Origin: Thalassotalea hakodatensis | Lineage (GTDB): Bacteria > Pseudomonadota > Gammaproteobacteria > Enterobacterales > Alteromonadaceae | Assembly: GCF_030295995.1 (NCBI RefSeq) | Contig: NZ_AP027365.1 | Span: 2,326,066-2,390,065, forward strand | Direction: 5' to 3' | DNA: 64,000 nt | Shown here: in pieces, positions 30,764 through 40,259 of the stretch | Position numbering within the stretch: the first letter of the stretch is position 1 | Layout of the letters: each line of letters opens with the position of its first letter | Notes under the pieces: generated by a model | What the model was told of the DNA's origin: nothing | Database searches by the model: none | The model's input: only the letters and a program-made list of their open reading frames with translations | Made by a program: the position numbers and the translations under genes

Positions 30764-31841
30764 TCAGGTAAACCTCCCGCATTTTTGTTCGCTCTAAACC
30801 TGCATATTTTAGAAGCTGCCCTGCTATGTTAGTTAAATCAAACTCTTCGCACTGAGCATTTAAGCGATGTGCACTACCTGGCATCCCCCAAATTAGACTA
30901 CTTTGTCTATCTTGAATGACGGTTCTTGCACCCAGCTCTTTTAAACACAACATTCCTTTCGCACCATCCTGCCCCATTCCTGTAAGTAATACCGCTTGTA
31001 CGTTGTCAGCTACCTCTTGTAACGAATAAAAAAGTACATCAACAGATGGTTTATGACGGTTCACCGGTGGTGAATCGTCTAAAACACAAAATAACCCACC
31101 ACCTTTATGCGCGACTGTTAAGTGCATGTCACCTGGCGATATATAGGCATTACCACTTTTAATCTTTTGTCCATGTTTTGCTTCTTGTACTTGTATCTCA
31201 CAACACGCATTTAAACGATTGGCAAACCTTTCACTGAACGTTTTAGGAATATGCTGGGTGATAACAATACCAGGGGCGTTGGAAGGCATAGATATTAATA
31301 CCTGTTTAATGGCTTCAGTGCCACCGGTAGAGGCGCCAATTGCGACGAGGTGATTTGCTCTTTTAGAACCAGTAAAGCGAATCGCAGTATGCCCTTCTCG
31401 CTTCAATGACGCTTTTGCTAAAGCATAATTTTTTTGATCTATCGCTACCGCTGATTTAACCTTTTCAAGCAACACCGATTCAAAGCTGTCTTTGGTACTC
31501 AATAAGTCTTCAAAACTAGGTTTAGCAATAAAGTCTACAGCACCTAATTCAAGGGCTTCCAGTGTTATATCAGCACCATGTGTGGTTAAAGTAGACAGCA
31601 TAACAACAGGCATAGGCCTTAACCGCATTAAGTTACTTAAAAACGTTATGCCATCCATTTTCGGCATTTCTACATCAAGTGTTAGTACATCAGGGTTTAA
31701 TTGTTTAATTTTTTCTCGAGCTTCAAAGGGATCTTTTGCTTCACCTACAACCTCAATTAACTCATCTTGGTTAAGAATCTCGGTCACTATATTGCGTATT
31801 ACAGACGAATCATCAATAACAAAAACTTTGATTTTATTCAT
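30753..31841 (-). CDS. cheB: Chemotaxis protein-glutamate methylesterase
   Basis: A 362-residue enzyme with an N-terminal REC (phospho-Asp in LTLDVEMPKMDG) and a C-terminal esterase/amidase. The catalytic triad contexts are visible: Ser in GASTGGTEA, His in TQHIPKTFSERF and Asp in TGMGQDGAKGM. It removes methyl groups from MCPs as the adaptation branch. It follows cheD by 11 bp and overlaps the next gene. Confidence 0.95.
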   Translation of the reverse strand: MNKIKVFVIDDSSVIRNIVTEILNQDELIEVVGEAKDPFEAREKIKQLNPDVLTLDVEMPKMDGITFLSNLMRLRPMPVVMLSTLTTHGADITLEALELGAVDFIAKPSFEDLLSTKDSFESVLLEKVKSAVAIDQKNYALAKASLKREGHTAIRFTGSKRANHLVAIGASTGGTEAIKQVLISMPSNAPGIVITQHIPKTFSERFANRLNACCEIQVQEAKHGQKIKSGNAYISPGDMHLTVAHKGGGLFCVLDDSPPVNRHKPSVDVLFYSLQEVADNVQAVLLTGMGQDGAKGMLCLKELGARTVIQDRQSSLIWGMPGSAHRLNAQCEEFDLTNIAGQLLKYAGLERTKMREVYLNGQ

Positions 31842-31852
31842 TGAGACAACCT

Positions 31853-32515
31853 TTAAAAGAGTTCAATTTCGCCATCAACCTGTTGAGTATCAATACTCGA
31901 TCTATAATTAGTTTCGCGTTTGGCAATAGTATCGTTGTGCAAATTATCAAGTTTCTTCACAAGCGCACGGCCACTTTTCGGGTCAAACAACACTTTTCTT
32001 GGATAATAAGAGCCGATATCTGACCCCATTATTTTTATGTTTTCTTTTTCAAGATATTCCAAAACAAAGGTTATATTTTTTTGTCCGACATCAGACATTT
32101 GCTTTAATACCTTGCCGCCACCAAACACCTTCGCGCGCAAATTTATTCTTCTGCCACCGTTTTTTAAAATGGTATTAACAAGGTGTTCCATGGCAAAATT
32201 ACCATACCTTGTTGCATCACTCGTTTGCCCCCTTTGTCCCCAATCTACTTCATGGGCTTCTTTATCGGTCAACGGCAACATAAAATGATTCATGCCTCCT
32301 AAACCAACTTTATTGTCCCAAATACAAGCAGAAATGCAGGAGCCTAATGTCGTCGCAATCATGACGTTGTCTTGGGTCATATAAAACTCACCGGGTAATA
32401 TTTTTGCAACGACCGTTTGCCGGTGTTTATCCCAATAATGATTAATATGCTCAAACTCAGGTAAACAGTGTATGACACATTGTTGTACTTCATGTTGATG
32501 GCTAACTAAGCTCAT
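31853..32515 (-). CDS. cheD: Chemoreceptor glutamine deamidase
   Basis: A 220-residue protein. The catalytic Cys lies in TTLGSCISACIWD and the His in GGMNHFMLP. It deamidates receptor Gln residues to Glu. In the Che2-type order it sits between cheR and cheB, as here. The C-terminus extends past the domain into DGEIELF, a tail also seen in neighbouring proteins. No cheC or cheX is in the window. Confidence 0.94.
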   Translation of the reverse strand: MSLVSHQHEVQQCVIHCLPEFEHINHYWDKHRQTVVAKILPGEFYMTQDNVMIATTLGSCISACIWDNKVGLGGMNHFMLPLTDKEAHEVDWGQRGQTSDATRYGNFAMEHLVNTILKNGGRRINLRAKVFGGGKVLKQMSDVGQKNITFVLEYLEKENIKIMGSDIGSYYPRKVLFDPKSGRALVKKLDNLHNDTIAKRETNYRSSIDTQQVDGEIELF

Positions 32516-32539
32516 AAGTATTGCCCATATACATTGTTG

Positions 32540-33385
32540 CTACTCCGGTTTACGAAATATAGTTCGACCAACATTAATAAAATATTTCTGATAGCTTCCC
32601 AAGTTTTCACTGTGACCAAGTATTAGTAAGCCGCCAGGTGCTAACATTTCGTAATAACGTTCAAACAATTCAAGCTGCGTTGGTTTATCAAAATAAATAA
32701 TGACATTACGACAGAAAATCACATCAAATGGTCCCGACATAGGCCAACCATTTAATAAGTTTAGTTGCTTAAATGTGATGAGTTGTCGAATGGAACTATC
32801 AACTTTAACGTTGTCGCTATTTTTCCCTATTCCGCGGTGAAAAAAGCGCTTCTTATAGTCTTCAGGTAAATCTTCGATACGATTTTGTGCATAAATACCA
32901 GATTTTGCTTTTGCTAATACTTCACTATCAATATCTGTAGCAAGTACTTTTATATCCCACGAAGAAAGATAAGGTTTCAACGCTTTATATAAGGTAATAG
33001 CAATGCTATATGGCTCCTCTCCAGTAGAACACGCAGAAGACCAAGCACGTATTCTTTTCCTGTTCGCATTTTTCAAAATCAACTGCGGCAATTCATGAGA
33101 CAACAAATAGTCAAAGTGATGCTTCTCTCTAAAAAAACTTGTTAAATTTGTTGTGATCGCGTTAATAAAAAATGGTGTCTCTTGCTCACTGTTATCTCTG
33201 AGTAAACAACAATACTCACTAAAAGAGGATAGCTTTCGTTCGCGTACAATTCGCGTTAAACGACGATAAACCATTTCACGCTTACTATTGTTTAGTACAA
33301 TGCCAGTACTTTGGTAGACGAATTGACAGATAAAGCTGAATTCTTTATCTGTCAATCTAAAAGCCTTCTCCCTGATTTGACTCAT
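32540..33385 (-). CDS. cheR: Chemotaxis protein methyltransferase
   Basis: A 281-residue SAM-dependent methyltransferase with the all-alpha N-terminal domain (about 1-80). The Rossmann domain has RAWSSACSTGEEPYSIA (SAM site), LATDIDSEVL and FDVIFCRNVIIYFD. It methylates glutamates on MCPs. It is encoded next to an MCP whose C-terminus is EWEEF, a CheR-docking type pentapeptide, so this receptor is its probable substrate. Confidence 0.95.
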   Translation of the reverse strand: MSQIREKAFRLTDKEFSFICQFVYQSTGIVLNNSKREMVYRRLTRIVRERKLSSFSEYCCLLRDNSEQETPFFINAITTNLTSFFREKHHFDYLLSHELPQLILKNANRKRIRAWSSACSTGEEPYSIAITLYKALKPYLSSWDIKVLATDIDSEVLAKAKSGIYAQNRIEDLPEDYKKRFFHRGIGKNSDNVKVDSSIRQLITFKQLNLLNGWPMSGPFDVIFCRNVIIYFDKPTQLELFERYYEMLAPGGLLILGHSENLGSYQKYFINVGRTIFRKPE

Positions 33386-33394
33386 AAGTAACGC

Positions 33395-36151
33395 TTAAAA
33401 CTCTTCCCACTCTTGATCTGATGCGATTGGCTCACGTCTTACTCTCGCTTTACTAATGGGTTTATCTATTGCTTTTCGTGTAATACGCGTTACAGGAGCA
33501 ACACTCGCTGGTGCGGCTTCGTGTTCACCATTGTTAAAAAATGAAACCTGTTCTAATAAACTTTGTGCTTGGTCTTCCATTGATTTACTTGATGCAGCTG
33601 CTTCTTCAACCAACGCTGCATTTTGCTGCGTCATTTCATCCATTTGACTGACGGCAGCACTCACTTCACCAATACCCGCAGCTTGCTCTTTACCGGCACT
33701 ATCAATGTCACCGATCATTTTTCCAACTTCTTCGATGGATGCCACTAGTTCTGTAAATGTTTGCCCTGTTTCATCTACAAGTTTGGTACCTTGGCCTACT
33801 GCATCAACACTATCGTTGATTAAGCCTTTAATCTCTTTAGCGGCGCCTGCCGAGCGCTGTGCTAAGTTACGCACTTCGGCCGCTACAACGGCAAATCCTC
33901 TACCTTGCTCGCCAGCTCTTGCAGCTTCAACGGCGGCATTTAGTGCCAACAAGTTCGTTTGAAAGGCGATTTCATCAATAACGCTTATAATATCGGCAAT
34001 TTTCTTACTCGACTTATTAATATCGCTCATTGCCGTAATGGCATTTTTAACCACAGCACCGCCATTTGTTGCTTTATCCATCACATCAACCGATAGCTTT
34101 CTTGCCTCAGTTGCATTATCGGCATTTTGTTGCACAGTACTGGTGATTTCTTCCATTGCCGATGCTGTTTCTTCAAGACTAGAGGCTTGTGATTCTGTAC
34201 GATGACTTAACTCATTATTGCCTTCTGCTATCTCTCGTGCAGAATCAAATACGTTAGTAGAAGCGGCTCTAATAGCTTCCACCATATTGTTTAGATTATT
34301 AATTGAGCCATTCATTGCATTGGATAGCGCTAAAAACTCACCTGCATATTCACCATCCATTGTTTGAGAAAGATCACCATCAGAAAGCGCTTGGGCAACA
34401 TTAATTGCTTCGGTAATGGGTTCGACAATTGCATTCATTAAATTATTAATTGATTCACCTAAGCCTTTCATGAAGCCAGAATATTCTTCTGTAGCAATTC
34501 GACTATCTAATTTTCCTGATATTGCATCATTAATGAGTTTCTCGACTTGATTTTGAGCATCCCTTTCTTCGGTGAGATCTAGCCATTGCACCGCAGTTCC
34601 TACATGATTGCCATCTTCATCTTTTAACGCAATTGCGATAAGTTCAAAGGTTAACCCTGCAACCGATATTTCAGCTTTATAGGGCAAATTTTCAGGGTTA
34701 CCAAGTAAGTTTTGCTGATGTGCGGGGTTTTGATGAAAGCTATCAAAGTTTGTTCCTATCATGGTATCTACACTGAACGAAGGTAAAACAGTTCTTAACC
34801 GCGCTTCACGCCTCTTAAGCATAGCCTTCACTGCGGGGTTCGCATATACAATATTACCTTTTAAATCAGCCATCATTAAGTTAGTTGACATCCCCTCTAC
34901 TGCAGATGTTAATCGCCCCACTTCAACTGATTTTGCTCGCGCAACGGTTACATCTTGCCATTCAAGACTATTACCTATGTAGTTACCACGTAAATCCAAC
35001 ACTGCAGTAACATTCAATTCAAAAATCAGATGTTCAATTCGAATATCCGTTTTAAATGGTAAGTTACTTGGATCACTCAATAACTCACGTTGGTGTGCTG
35101 GGTTTTTATGGAAACCGTCAATACAGGTGCCTAAGATTGATTCTTCATCAGCTTTAAATCCTGGCCACTTATTTGCAAAGGTTGCTTCATGCTTTTTCAA
35201 TAGGTCTAATGTCGCGTAATTGGCATAGGTAATGATAAAATCACGGTCAATTAGCATACTGGGGGTAACTGATTGATCTATCGCACCTTGTAGTTGTGCC
35301 GCTTTATCTTCAGCAGCCCTTGTTGCTGTTACATCACTCCACTCCAGGGAGTTGCCAATATAATTGCCGTCTGCATCATTAATCGCCGTTACATTCAATT
35401 CTATAATAAGGTGCTCAATGTTAATATCAGTAACATAAGGTAGATTGCTGGGATCAGACAACATTTTACGTTGATGCTCAGGTTTAACATGAAAGACATC
35501 AATGCATGTACCTAAAATTTTATCTTTTTCTGCTCTAAAACTTGGCCATTTCTGTTGAAATACAGCTTCGTGCTTTTTCAATAATTTCATCGTTGATTCA
35601 TTAACGTAGTTAACAATGAAGTCTCGATCTATCATCATAAAAGCAGTGCCAGACTGCTCTATCGCAGCACTAATAAATAGCCCTTGGTCGTCAGTTTTAC
35701 TGTTCATAGCTTTAGTGTTCCTTGTCGAGTTATCTTTTATATCTGCTGCATTCGCAGCCGCAATCATGGTTGTAGATAGTTTTTTATACACAGCGAGCCA
35801 AGCTCGCTTAACTGGTGCTTTAAAATCGTCACCTAAGCCAATTTCTAGCGTTTTAATAAGCGCTTCTCCAACCGTGTCATAATGCTCTGGTTTTACACCG
35901 TACTTAACGTGGCCTACACCTAATTTTTCTACCGATGGTATTAATTTATCGGGTTCATTCAAAAGTTTTACAGCGGTATCTAGCATCGCCATTAATTTTT
36001 TACCTTGTGCTTTCATATCGTTTTTAAACATCGGCTTCAACGACGGGTCTAACTCAAATAGATTGCTGTAAAAAATTTCAGCTGCCTGAGGGGCAATTGG
36101 TAACACATTTTTCCAACTTTCCTGTACCAGACTAATTTGCTTTGGTGTCAT
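33395..36151 (-). CDS. Soluble methyl-accepting protein: globin-PAS-PAS-PAS-HAMP-HAMP-MCP
   Basis: A 918-residue protein with no membrane helix. Residues 1-135 are a haemoglobin domain like that of flavohaemoglobins and Vitreoscilla globin. It has Tyr 28 (B10), Phe 42 (CD1), proximal His 81 in [14 protein letters not shown], and the [11 protein letters not shown] region. Three PAS repeats follow (about 155-275, 285-405, 412-525), each with the FHxxPxHQxxLL segment. Two HAMP-like units (about 535-622) lead to the 36-heptad-type signalling domain (about 640-890), whose tip holds [20 protein letters not shown]. The C-terminal EWEEF resembles the CheR-binding GWEEF of P. aeruginosa Aer2. Its place in the operon is that of Aer2, so it is probably the O2, NO or redox receptor of this array. 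A fused flavin reductase is absent. Confidence 0.92.
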   Translation of the reverse strand: MTPKQISLVQESWKNVLPIAPQAAEIFYSNLFELDPSLKPMFKNDMKAQGKKLMAMLDTAVKLLNEPDKLIPSVEKLGVGHVKYGVKPEHYDTVGEALIKTLEIGLGDDFKAPVKRAWLAVYKKLSTTMIAAANAADIKDNSTRNTKAMNSKTDDQGLFISAAIEQSGTAFMMIDRDFIVNYVNESTMKLLKKHEAVFQQKWPSFRAEKDKILGTCIDVFHVKPEHQRKMLSDPSNLPYVTDINIEHLIIELNVTAINDADGNYIGNSLEWSDVTATRAAEDKAAQLQGAIDQSVTPSMLIDRDFIITYANYATLDLLKKHEATFANKWPGFKADEESILGTCIDGFHKNPAHQRELLSDPSNLPFKTDIRIEHLIFELNVTAVLDLRGNYIGNSLEWQDVTVARAKSVEVGRLTSAVEGMSTNLMMADLKGNIVYANPAVKAMLKRREARLRTVLPSFSVDTMIGTNFDSFHQNPAHQQNLLGNPENLPYKAEISVAGLTFELIAIALKDEDGNHVGTAVQWLDLTEERDAQNQVEKLINDAISGKLDSRIATEEYSGFMKGLGESINNLMNAIVEPITEAINVAQALSDGDLSQTMDGEYAGEFLALSNAMNGSINNLNNMVEAIRAASTNVFDSAREIAEGNNELSHRTESQASSLEETASAMEEITSTVQQNADNATEARKLSVDVMDKATNGGAVVKNAITAMSDINKSSKKIADIISVIDEIAFQTNLLALNAAVEAARAGEQGRGFAVVAAEVRNLAQRSAGAAKEIKGLINDSVDAVGQGTKLVDETGQTFTELVASIEEVGKMIGDIDSAGKEQAAGIGEVSAAVSQMDEMTQQNAALVEEAAASSKSMEDQAQSLLEQVSFFNNGEHEAAPASVAPVTRITRKAIDKPISKARVRREPIASDQEWEEF

Positions 36152-36164
36152 ATGTATTGCTCCT

Positions 36165-36674
36165 TTACTCAGCTGCTTGGCATTCGCTTACTGACTGATT
36201 AGGCTCTTTAGTTTTAGAGGTTGGTGATAAACTGTAGAGCTCATCTTGATCTAATAATGTCTTGGTATCTAAAAGAATAATGAGTTTATTCTCTATATTT
36301 GCTAACCCTTTTAAAAAGCAATCATCAACCTTACTGCCAAATTTTGGCGGTGTTCTAATCGCGTTAAGGTCAAACTTATATACTTCAGAAACAGCATCAA
36401 CGACGATACCCACAACCATGGACTGCTCTGTTGATTGACTTTTTAAAATAATCGTAACGGTCTGTTCGTCATACTCTAGTGGTTGCAAACCAAAACGTTG
36501 TCTTAAATCAATAATAGGTATGATGACACCACGCAGGTTTATCACGCCTTTTAAATAGTCAGGCTTGTTTGGTAATTCAGTCACACTTGACCAAACTCTG
36601 ATCTCTTGAACACAAAGAATATCAACGCCATACTCTTCACCATTTAGCATAAAGGTTAGGTATTCTTGATCCAT
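36165..36674 (-). CDS. cheW: Chemotaxis coupling protein CheW (second copy)
   Basis: A 169-residue CheW domain protein with the typical start [38 protein letters not shown] and a C-terminal Ser/Lys/Glu-rich extension. It links receptors to CheA. Its ATG lies 19 bp inside the first cheW, so the two are co-translated. The two copies are clearly paralogous (shared YLTF...VDILCVxEIR core) but differ in the N-terminus. Confidence 0.94.
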   Translation of the reverse strand: MDQEYLTFMLNGEEYGVDILCVQEIRVWSSVTELPNKPDYLKGVINLRGVIIPIIDLRQRFGLQPLEYDEQTVTIILKSQSTEQSMVVGIVVDAVSEVYKFDLNAIRTPPKFGSKVDDCFLKGLANIENKLIILLDTKTLLDQDELYSLSPTSKTKEPNQSVSECQAAE

Positions 36675-37210
36675 TGCTCCCCCCTTGCTTTCAACTGGTG
36701 TGACTCTAATTGTTTAAGTGCTTCAACATTAAGTAAGGTAACAACATTGTCACCAACATTTACAAGACCCGCTATAAAGTGCTGTGGTACACACCCCCCA
36801 AATGCTGGGGCACTTTTTATGTCGGTGTCTTCAGCATTCAACACATCTGAAACAGCATCAACAACAAAACCAATCGTTTTTGAGCAGCCATCGCTGTCTA
36901 TTGATAAAACAATGACAACGGTTGTATCTGTGTAAACGGCTTCACCAATGGTAAATTTCAGTCGTAAATCTATAATAGGAACAATTACGCCCCGCATATT
37001 GATCACACCGCAAACATGCGAGGGAGAGTTCGGAATAATCGTCGGTTTTTCCCAACTACGAATTTCTTCGACACATAGAATATCTACAGCGTATTGCTCG
37101 TTAGCCAGTGTAAAGGTAAGGTATTGTTCACCACTGGTAATAAAATCAATACCTTCAAGTGAGTACTCTCCCTCAATAGGTATCTCACCAACAAGCTCTT
37201 GAATGTCCAT
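36656..37210 (-). CDS. cheW: Chemotaxis coupling protein CheW (first copy)
   Basis: A 184-residue CheW domain protein with a 25-residue acidic N-terminal lead and then QYLTFTLANEQYAVDILCVEEIR and GVINMRGVIVPIIDLR. The start ATG overlaps the cheA stop by one base. Two tandem cheW genes between cheA and the MCP agree with the V. cholerae cluster III layout as I remember it; P. aeruginosa Che2 has one. Confidence 0.94.
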   Translation of the reverse strand: MDIQELVGEIPIEGEYSLEGIDFITSGEQYLTFTLANEQYAVDILCVEEIRSWEKPTIIPNSPSHVCGVINMRGVIVPIIDLRLKFTIGEAVYTDTTVVIVLSIDSDGCSKTIGFVVDAVSDVLNAEDTDIKSAPAFGGCVPQHFIAGLVNVGDNVVTLLNVEALKQLESHQLKARGEQWIKNT

Positions 37211-39330
37211 TAGATCATAGCTCCTTCAGTACCTATACTTTGCAGTTTAGATGAAAGACGTTGATTGGCATTTTGCATTGCTAATTCAATCAACCCTGGA
37301 ATATCTAAAATCATCGCAACAGAGCCATCACCTAAAATTGTTGCGCCAGATATTCCTTCAACTTGTTGGTAGTTTTCATCTAAACTTTTTATAACCACTT
37401 GCTGCTGCGCAAGTAAATCGTCGACAAGTAAACCGACTTTTTGACCATCAGCTTCTACAACAACGAGTAACGCTTCTTCCAAAGTGTTCGCTTTTGCGTC
37501 GCTTTCAATACCAAAAAGTTCATAAATAGGAATGATAGGAACATTGTCTTCTCGTAAGCGATAAAGCACCATATCACCAGAAACACGGTTGATTAATTCC
37601 GCTTTCGTTTGTAATGATTCTACAATGGTAATTAGCGGTACAATGTAGGTTTCAGAGCCTACTTTGACGAGTTGACCATCAAGAATTGCTAATGTTAAGG
37701 GTAAATTGACTTTAAACGTTGAACCTTCTCCTGGTGTAGAATCAATTTGAATTCGTCCACCTAATGCTTGAATATTCTTTTTAACAACATCCATGCCTAC
37801 ACCGCGCCCAGAAATATCACTAATTTCTTGAGCAGTAGAAAAGCCTGCTTCAAAAATCAATTCAAATACTTGGTTATCAGTAAGTGAAGCGCCAGCATCA
37901 ACAATACCTTTTTCAACGGCTTTATTATAAACTGCATCTCTATTAATACCGCCACCGTCATCCTTAATTTCAATAACAATACTCCCGCCTTGGTGATATG
38001 CATTGAGAGTAATTGTGCCTTTTGCTGTCTTTCCATTAGCCACTCTAACATTGGCAGGCTCTATACCATGATCGACTGCATTTCGAACAAGATGAACTAA
38101 CGGATCGCTAATTTGCTCCATCACTGTTTTATCGAGTTCGGTTTGCTCGCCTTTTAGCACTAACTCAATATCTTTACCTGTTTTATTACCGAGATCGTGA
38201 ATGAGTCTTGGAAAACGGTTAAAGGCGAAGCTAATAGGCAACATTCGGATACGCATCACACTTTCTTGCAGTTCTTTGGTATTTTGCAATAATTGTTCTA
38301 ATCCGGAGGTTAATCGTTCAACTTTCGAAATATCAAAATCAGTACCTAACTCTGATAGCATAGACTGCGTGATCACCAATTCGCCAACAAGATTGATTAA
38401 GCTATCAACCTTATCAACGCCAACACGAATTGAGCCAACATCAACCTTACTTTTAGTAGCTGGTTTAGCTGCCGCTTTTACAACTGGCTTTTCTAGTTGA
38501 GCATTTTCTGTAACAGTATCTATTGCAATACTTTCTTTAGTAGCTTCAACAGGTTGGGTTGAGGGATTATTTTCTGCCGTACCTGTTGAGTGGCCTTCAC
38601 ATTCAATTGGCTTATTCTGCGTGATTGTCAGTTCACATTCATCTTCAACCCATTCAAATACTTCTCTTATAAGTTCTTCCGTTGCATTTTCTGATCTCAA
38701 CGTTAAGTTCCAGCTAAGGTAAAGCTCTTGTGGATCTGCATCTAATATCGAAGGTAAATTGCTGCTGTTGGCTTCTACTGTCAACTCACCGAGTTCCGCT
38801 AACGCGTTAAACAGTAATAAAGGATCATTGCCTGTTTGAACTAGGTGATGCTCAGGAATAAAGGTTATTTTCCATTCCAACATACCATCTTTGCTTGTAG
38901 TTGTTGTATCCGTGCTTTTACTCGGTATTTCAAGTAAATCTGGCTCTTTGCCGTTTAACGCCACAAGCAAGAGTTGATAGGTTTCATCGATCTTATCTTT
39001 GTCGTAATCACTCTCATCACGGATTGCTTCGATCAACATTTTCATACAATCAACAGATACCAGCAGCAATTCAACATCATCCTGCTTTATTGCTCGTTGA
39101 CCATTTCTCATTTCATCTAACAATGTTTCAACTAAATGAGTAAATTCAGTTACGTGATCAAAACCGAATGTACCCGCCCCCCCTTTTATTGAGTGGGCAG
39201 CTCTAAAAATTGCATTGATTGTTTCGTCATCATCTTGCTCTAGATTCAATAAACTTGATTCCATTAACTCAAGCCCTTCGAAACTTTCAGCTAAAAAATT
39301 AGGGATAAACTGAGAAAGATCTACGCTCAT
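37210..39330 (-). CDS. cheA: Chemotaxis histidine kinase
   Basis: A 706-residue kinase. P1 HPt has phospho-His 46 (FRAAHSIKGGAGTFG). A P2-like segment covers about 150-238, then a Thr/Ala/Lys-rich linker and the P3 dimerisation helices (about 300-365). The P4 ATPase has an N-box VRNAVDHGIE near 416, DDGGG near 457 and GRGVGMDVV near 508. P5 is CheW-like (about 545-690). All catalytic parts are present. It lies directly behind cheY. Confidence 0.96.
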   Translation of the reverse strand: MSVDLSQFIPNFLAESFEGLELMESSLLNLEQDDDETINAIFRAAHSIKGGAGTFGFDHVTEFTHLVETLLDEMRNGQRAIKQDDVELLLVSVDCMKMLIEAIRDESDYDKDKIDETYQLLLVALNGKEPDLLEIPSKSTDTTTTSKDGMLEWKITFIPEHHLVQTGNDPLLLFNALAELGELTVEANSSNLPSILDADPQELYLSWNLTLRSENATEELIREVFEWVEDECELTITQNKPIECEGHSTGTAENNPSTQPVEATKESIAIDTVTENAQLEKPVVKAAAKPATKSKVDVGSIRVGVDKVDSLINLVGELVITQSMLSELGTDFDISKVERLTSGLEQLLQNTKELQESVMRIRMLPISFAFNRFPRLIHDLGNKTGKDIELVLKGEQTELDKTVMEQISDPLVHLVRNAVDHGIEPANVRVANGKTAKGTITLNAYHQGGSIVIEIKDDGGGINRDAVYNKAVEKGIVDAGASLTDNQVFELIFEAGFSTAQEISDISGRGVGMDVVKKNIQALGGRIQIDSTPGEGSTFKVNLPLTLAILDGQLVKVGSETYIVPLITIVESLQTKAELINRVSGDMVLYRLREDNVPIIPIYELFGIESDAKANTLEEALLVVVEADGQKVGLLVDDLLAQQQVVIKSLDENYQQVEGISGATILGDGSVAMILDIPGLIELAMQNANQRLSSKLQSIGTEGAMI

Positions 39331-39336
39331 GGCAAG

Positions 39337-39699
39337 TTACCTAACTACGCGTTTAATTGTCGCTAATAACTTTTCAGGATTGAACGGCTTTACTAGCCAT
39401 CCCGTTGCGCCTGCAGCTTTACCACGCATTTTCATGTCACCGGAACTTTCAGTCGTTAACATAAGAATTGGCGTGAACTTAAATGGGGCTAATTTTCGTA
39501 ACTCCTGACATAAGGTAATACCATCCATAATCGGCATATTGACATCTGAAATCACTAAATCGAAACTACCCGCTTGAGCGCGTGTTAATCCTTCTTGACC
39601 GTCTTTAGCTTCTACGGTGTCATAGCCCGCACTTTTCAGAGTAAAGCTAACCATATCGCGTATAGAGTTAGAGTCATCTACAACTAGGATTTTTGGCAT
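39337..39699 (-). CDS. cheY: Chemotaxis response regulator CheY
   Basis: A 120-residue stand-alone receiver. It has DD at residues 7-8, the phospho-Asp in DLVISDVNMPIMDG, the switch Thr in LMLTTESS and the Lys in WLVKPFNPEK. It would be phosphorylated by the adjacent CheA. Whether it binds flagellar motors is unclear; in Che2-type systems it does not appear to be the main motor regulator. Confidence 0.94.
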   Translation of the reverse strand: MPKILVVDDSNSIRDMVSFTLKSAGYDTVEAKDGQEGLTRAQAGSFDLVISDVNMPIMDGITLCQELRKLAPFKFTPILMLTTESSGDMKMRGKAAGATGWLVKPFNPEKLLATIKRVVR

Positions 39700-39723
39700 A
39701 CTTTTTTCCTTCTAAAATTTTTT

Positions 39724-40023
39724 TTAATCAAGATTATGAAGTAATGAGGGATCATGAATTCCAAGCTGTTTAACGCTAGAGTTTACAACAGAGGATTTGT
39801 TTTGCCAGGTAAGAGACTTCTTTAACGCTACACTATGAAGAACCATCGCAAGCAATAGTTGAACGCCAACAGTATCGATTCGGTTAACGTCACTATCGTC
39901 AAGCTCTATGTCGTCATGCGCTTCAATATATGCTAAATATTGCTCTCTACATGCTTCTACTTGAGCGATTGTTAAATCATTAGGTAATGTAAACACTAGC
40001 GCTTCCTTACATATTTTTCTCAT
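39724..40023 (-). CDS. STAS-domain protein heading the chemosensory operon
   Basis: A 99-residue STAS domain starting MRKICKEALVFTLP. The switch loop is IDTVGVQLL, with Thr in place of the usual Ser. The in-frame extension up to 40197 gives a hydrophobic, AT-rich sequence without family resemblance, so I start at 40023. As first gene of the operon it may couple the array to the PP2C/STAS module at the other end. Confidence 0.8.
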   Translation of the reverse strand: MRKICKEALVFTLPNDLTIAQVEACREQYLAYIEAHDDIELDDSDVNRIDTVGVQLLLAMVLHSVALKKSLTWQNKSSVVNSSVKQLGIHDPSLLHNLD

Positions 40024-40259
40024 TACTTTGAAAGATATAATAAAATCTGGATATCGCAAGTTTACGGCTAATATAGCTATTAAATAGCAATCTATTAACA
40101 ACAATATAACAAGAAGATTCACATTGTTAATGTAAATGCTCTTCAATGATGCAGTTATAAAACAATGAATTATTTTATACTGTATACGATATTTCATTAT
40201 AAAGACTATCGTGTCATAATTCTGCCCTTGCTTAAATCGACAATGTAGAGTTAAAAATC
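40024..40259. promoter_or_regulatory. Divergent promoter region, che supercluster and M24 peptidase
   Basis: 236 bp of AT-rich DNA between the STAS gene and the plus-strand peptidase gene. It should hold the main promoter of the 21-kb signalling operon. I cannot point to convincing sigma sites. Confidence 0.5.

Noticed and set aside
40024-40197. N-terminal extension of the first STAS protein
   Set aside because: It is hydrophobic and AT-driven, does not resemble the family, and would fill the promoter region of the operon.
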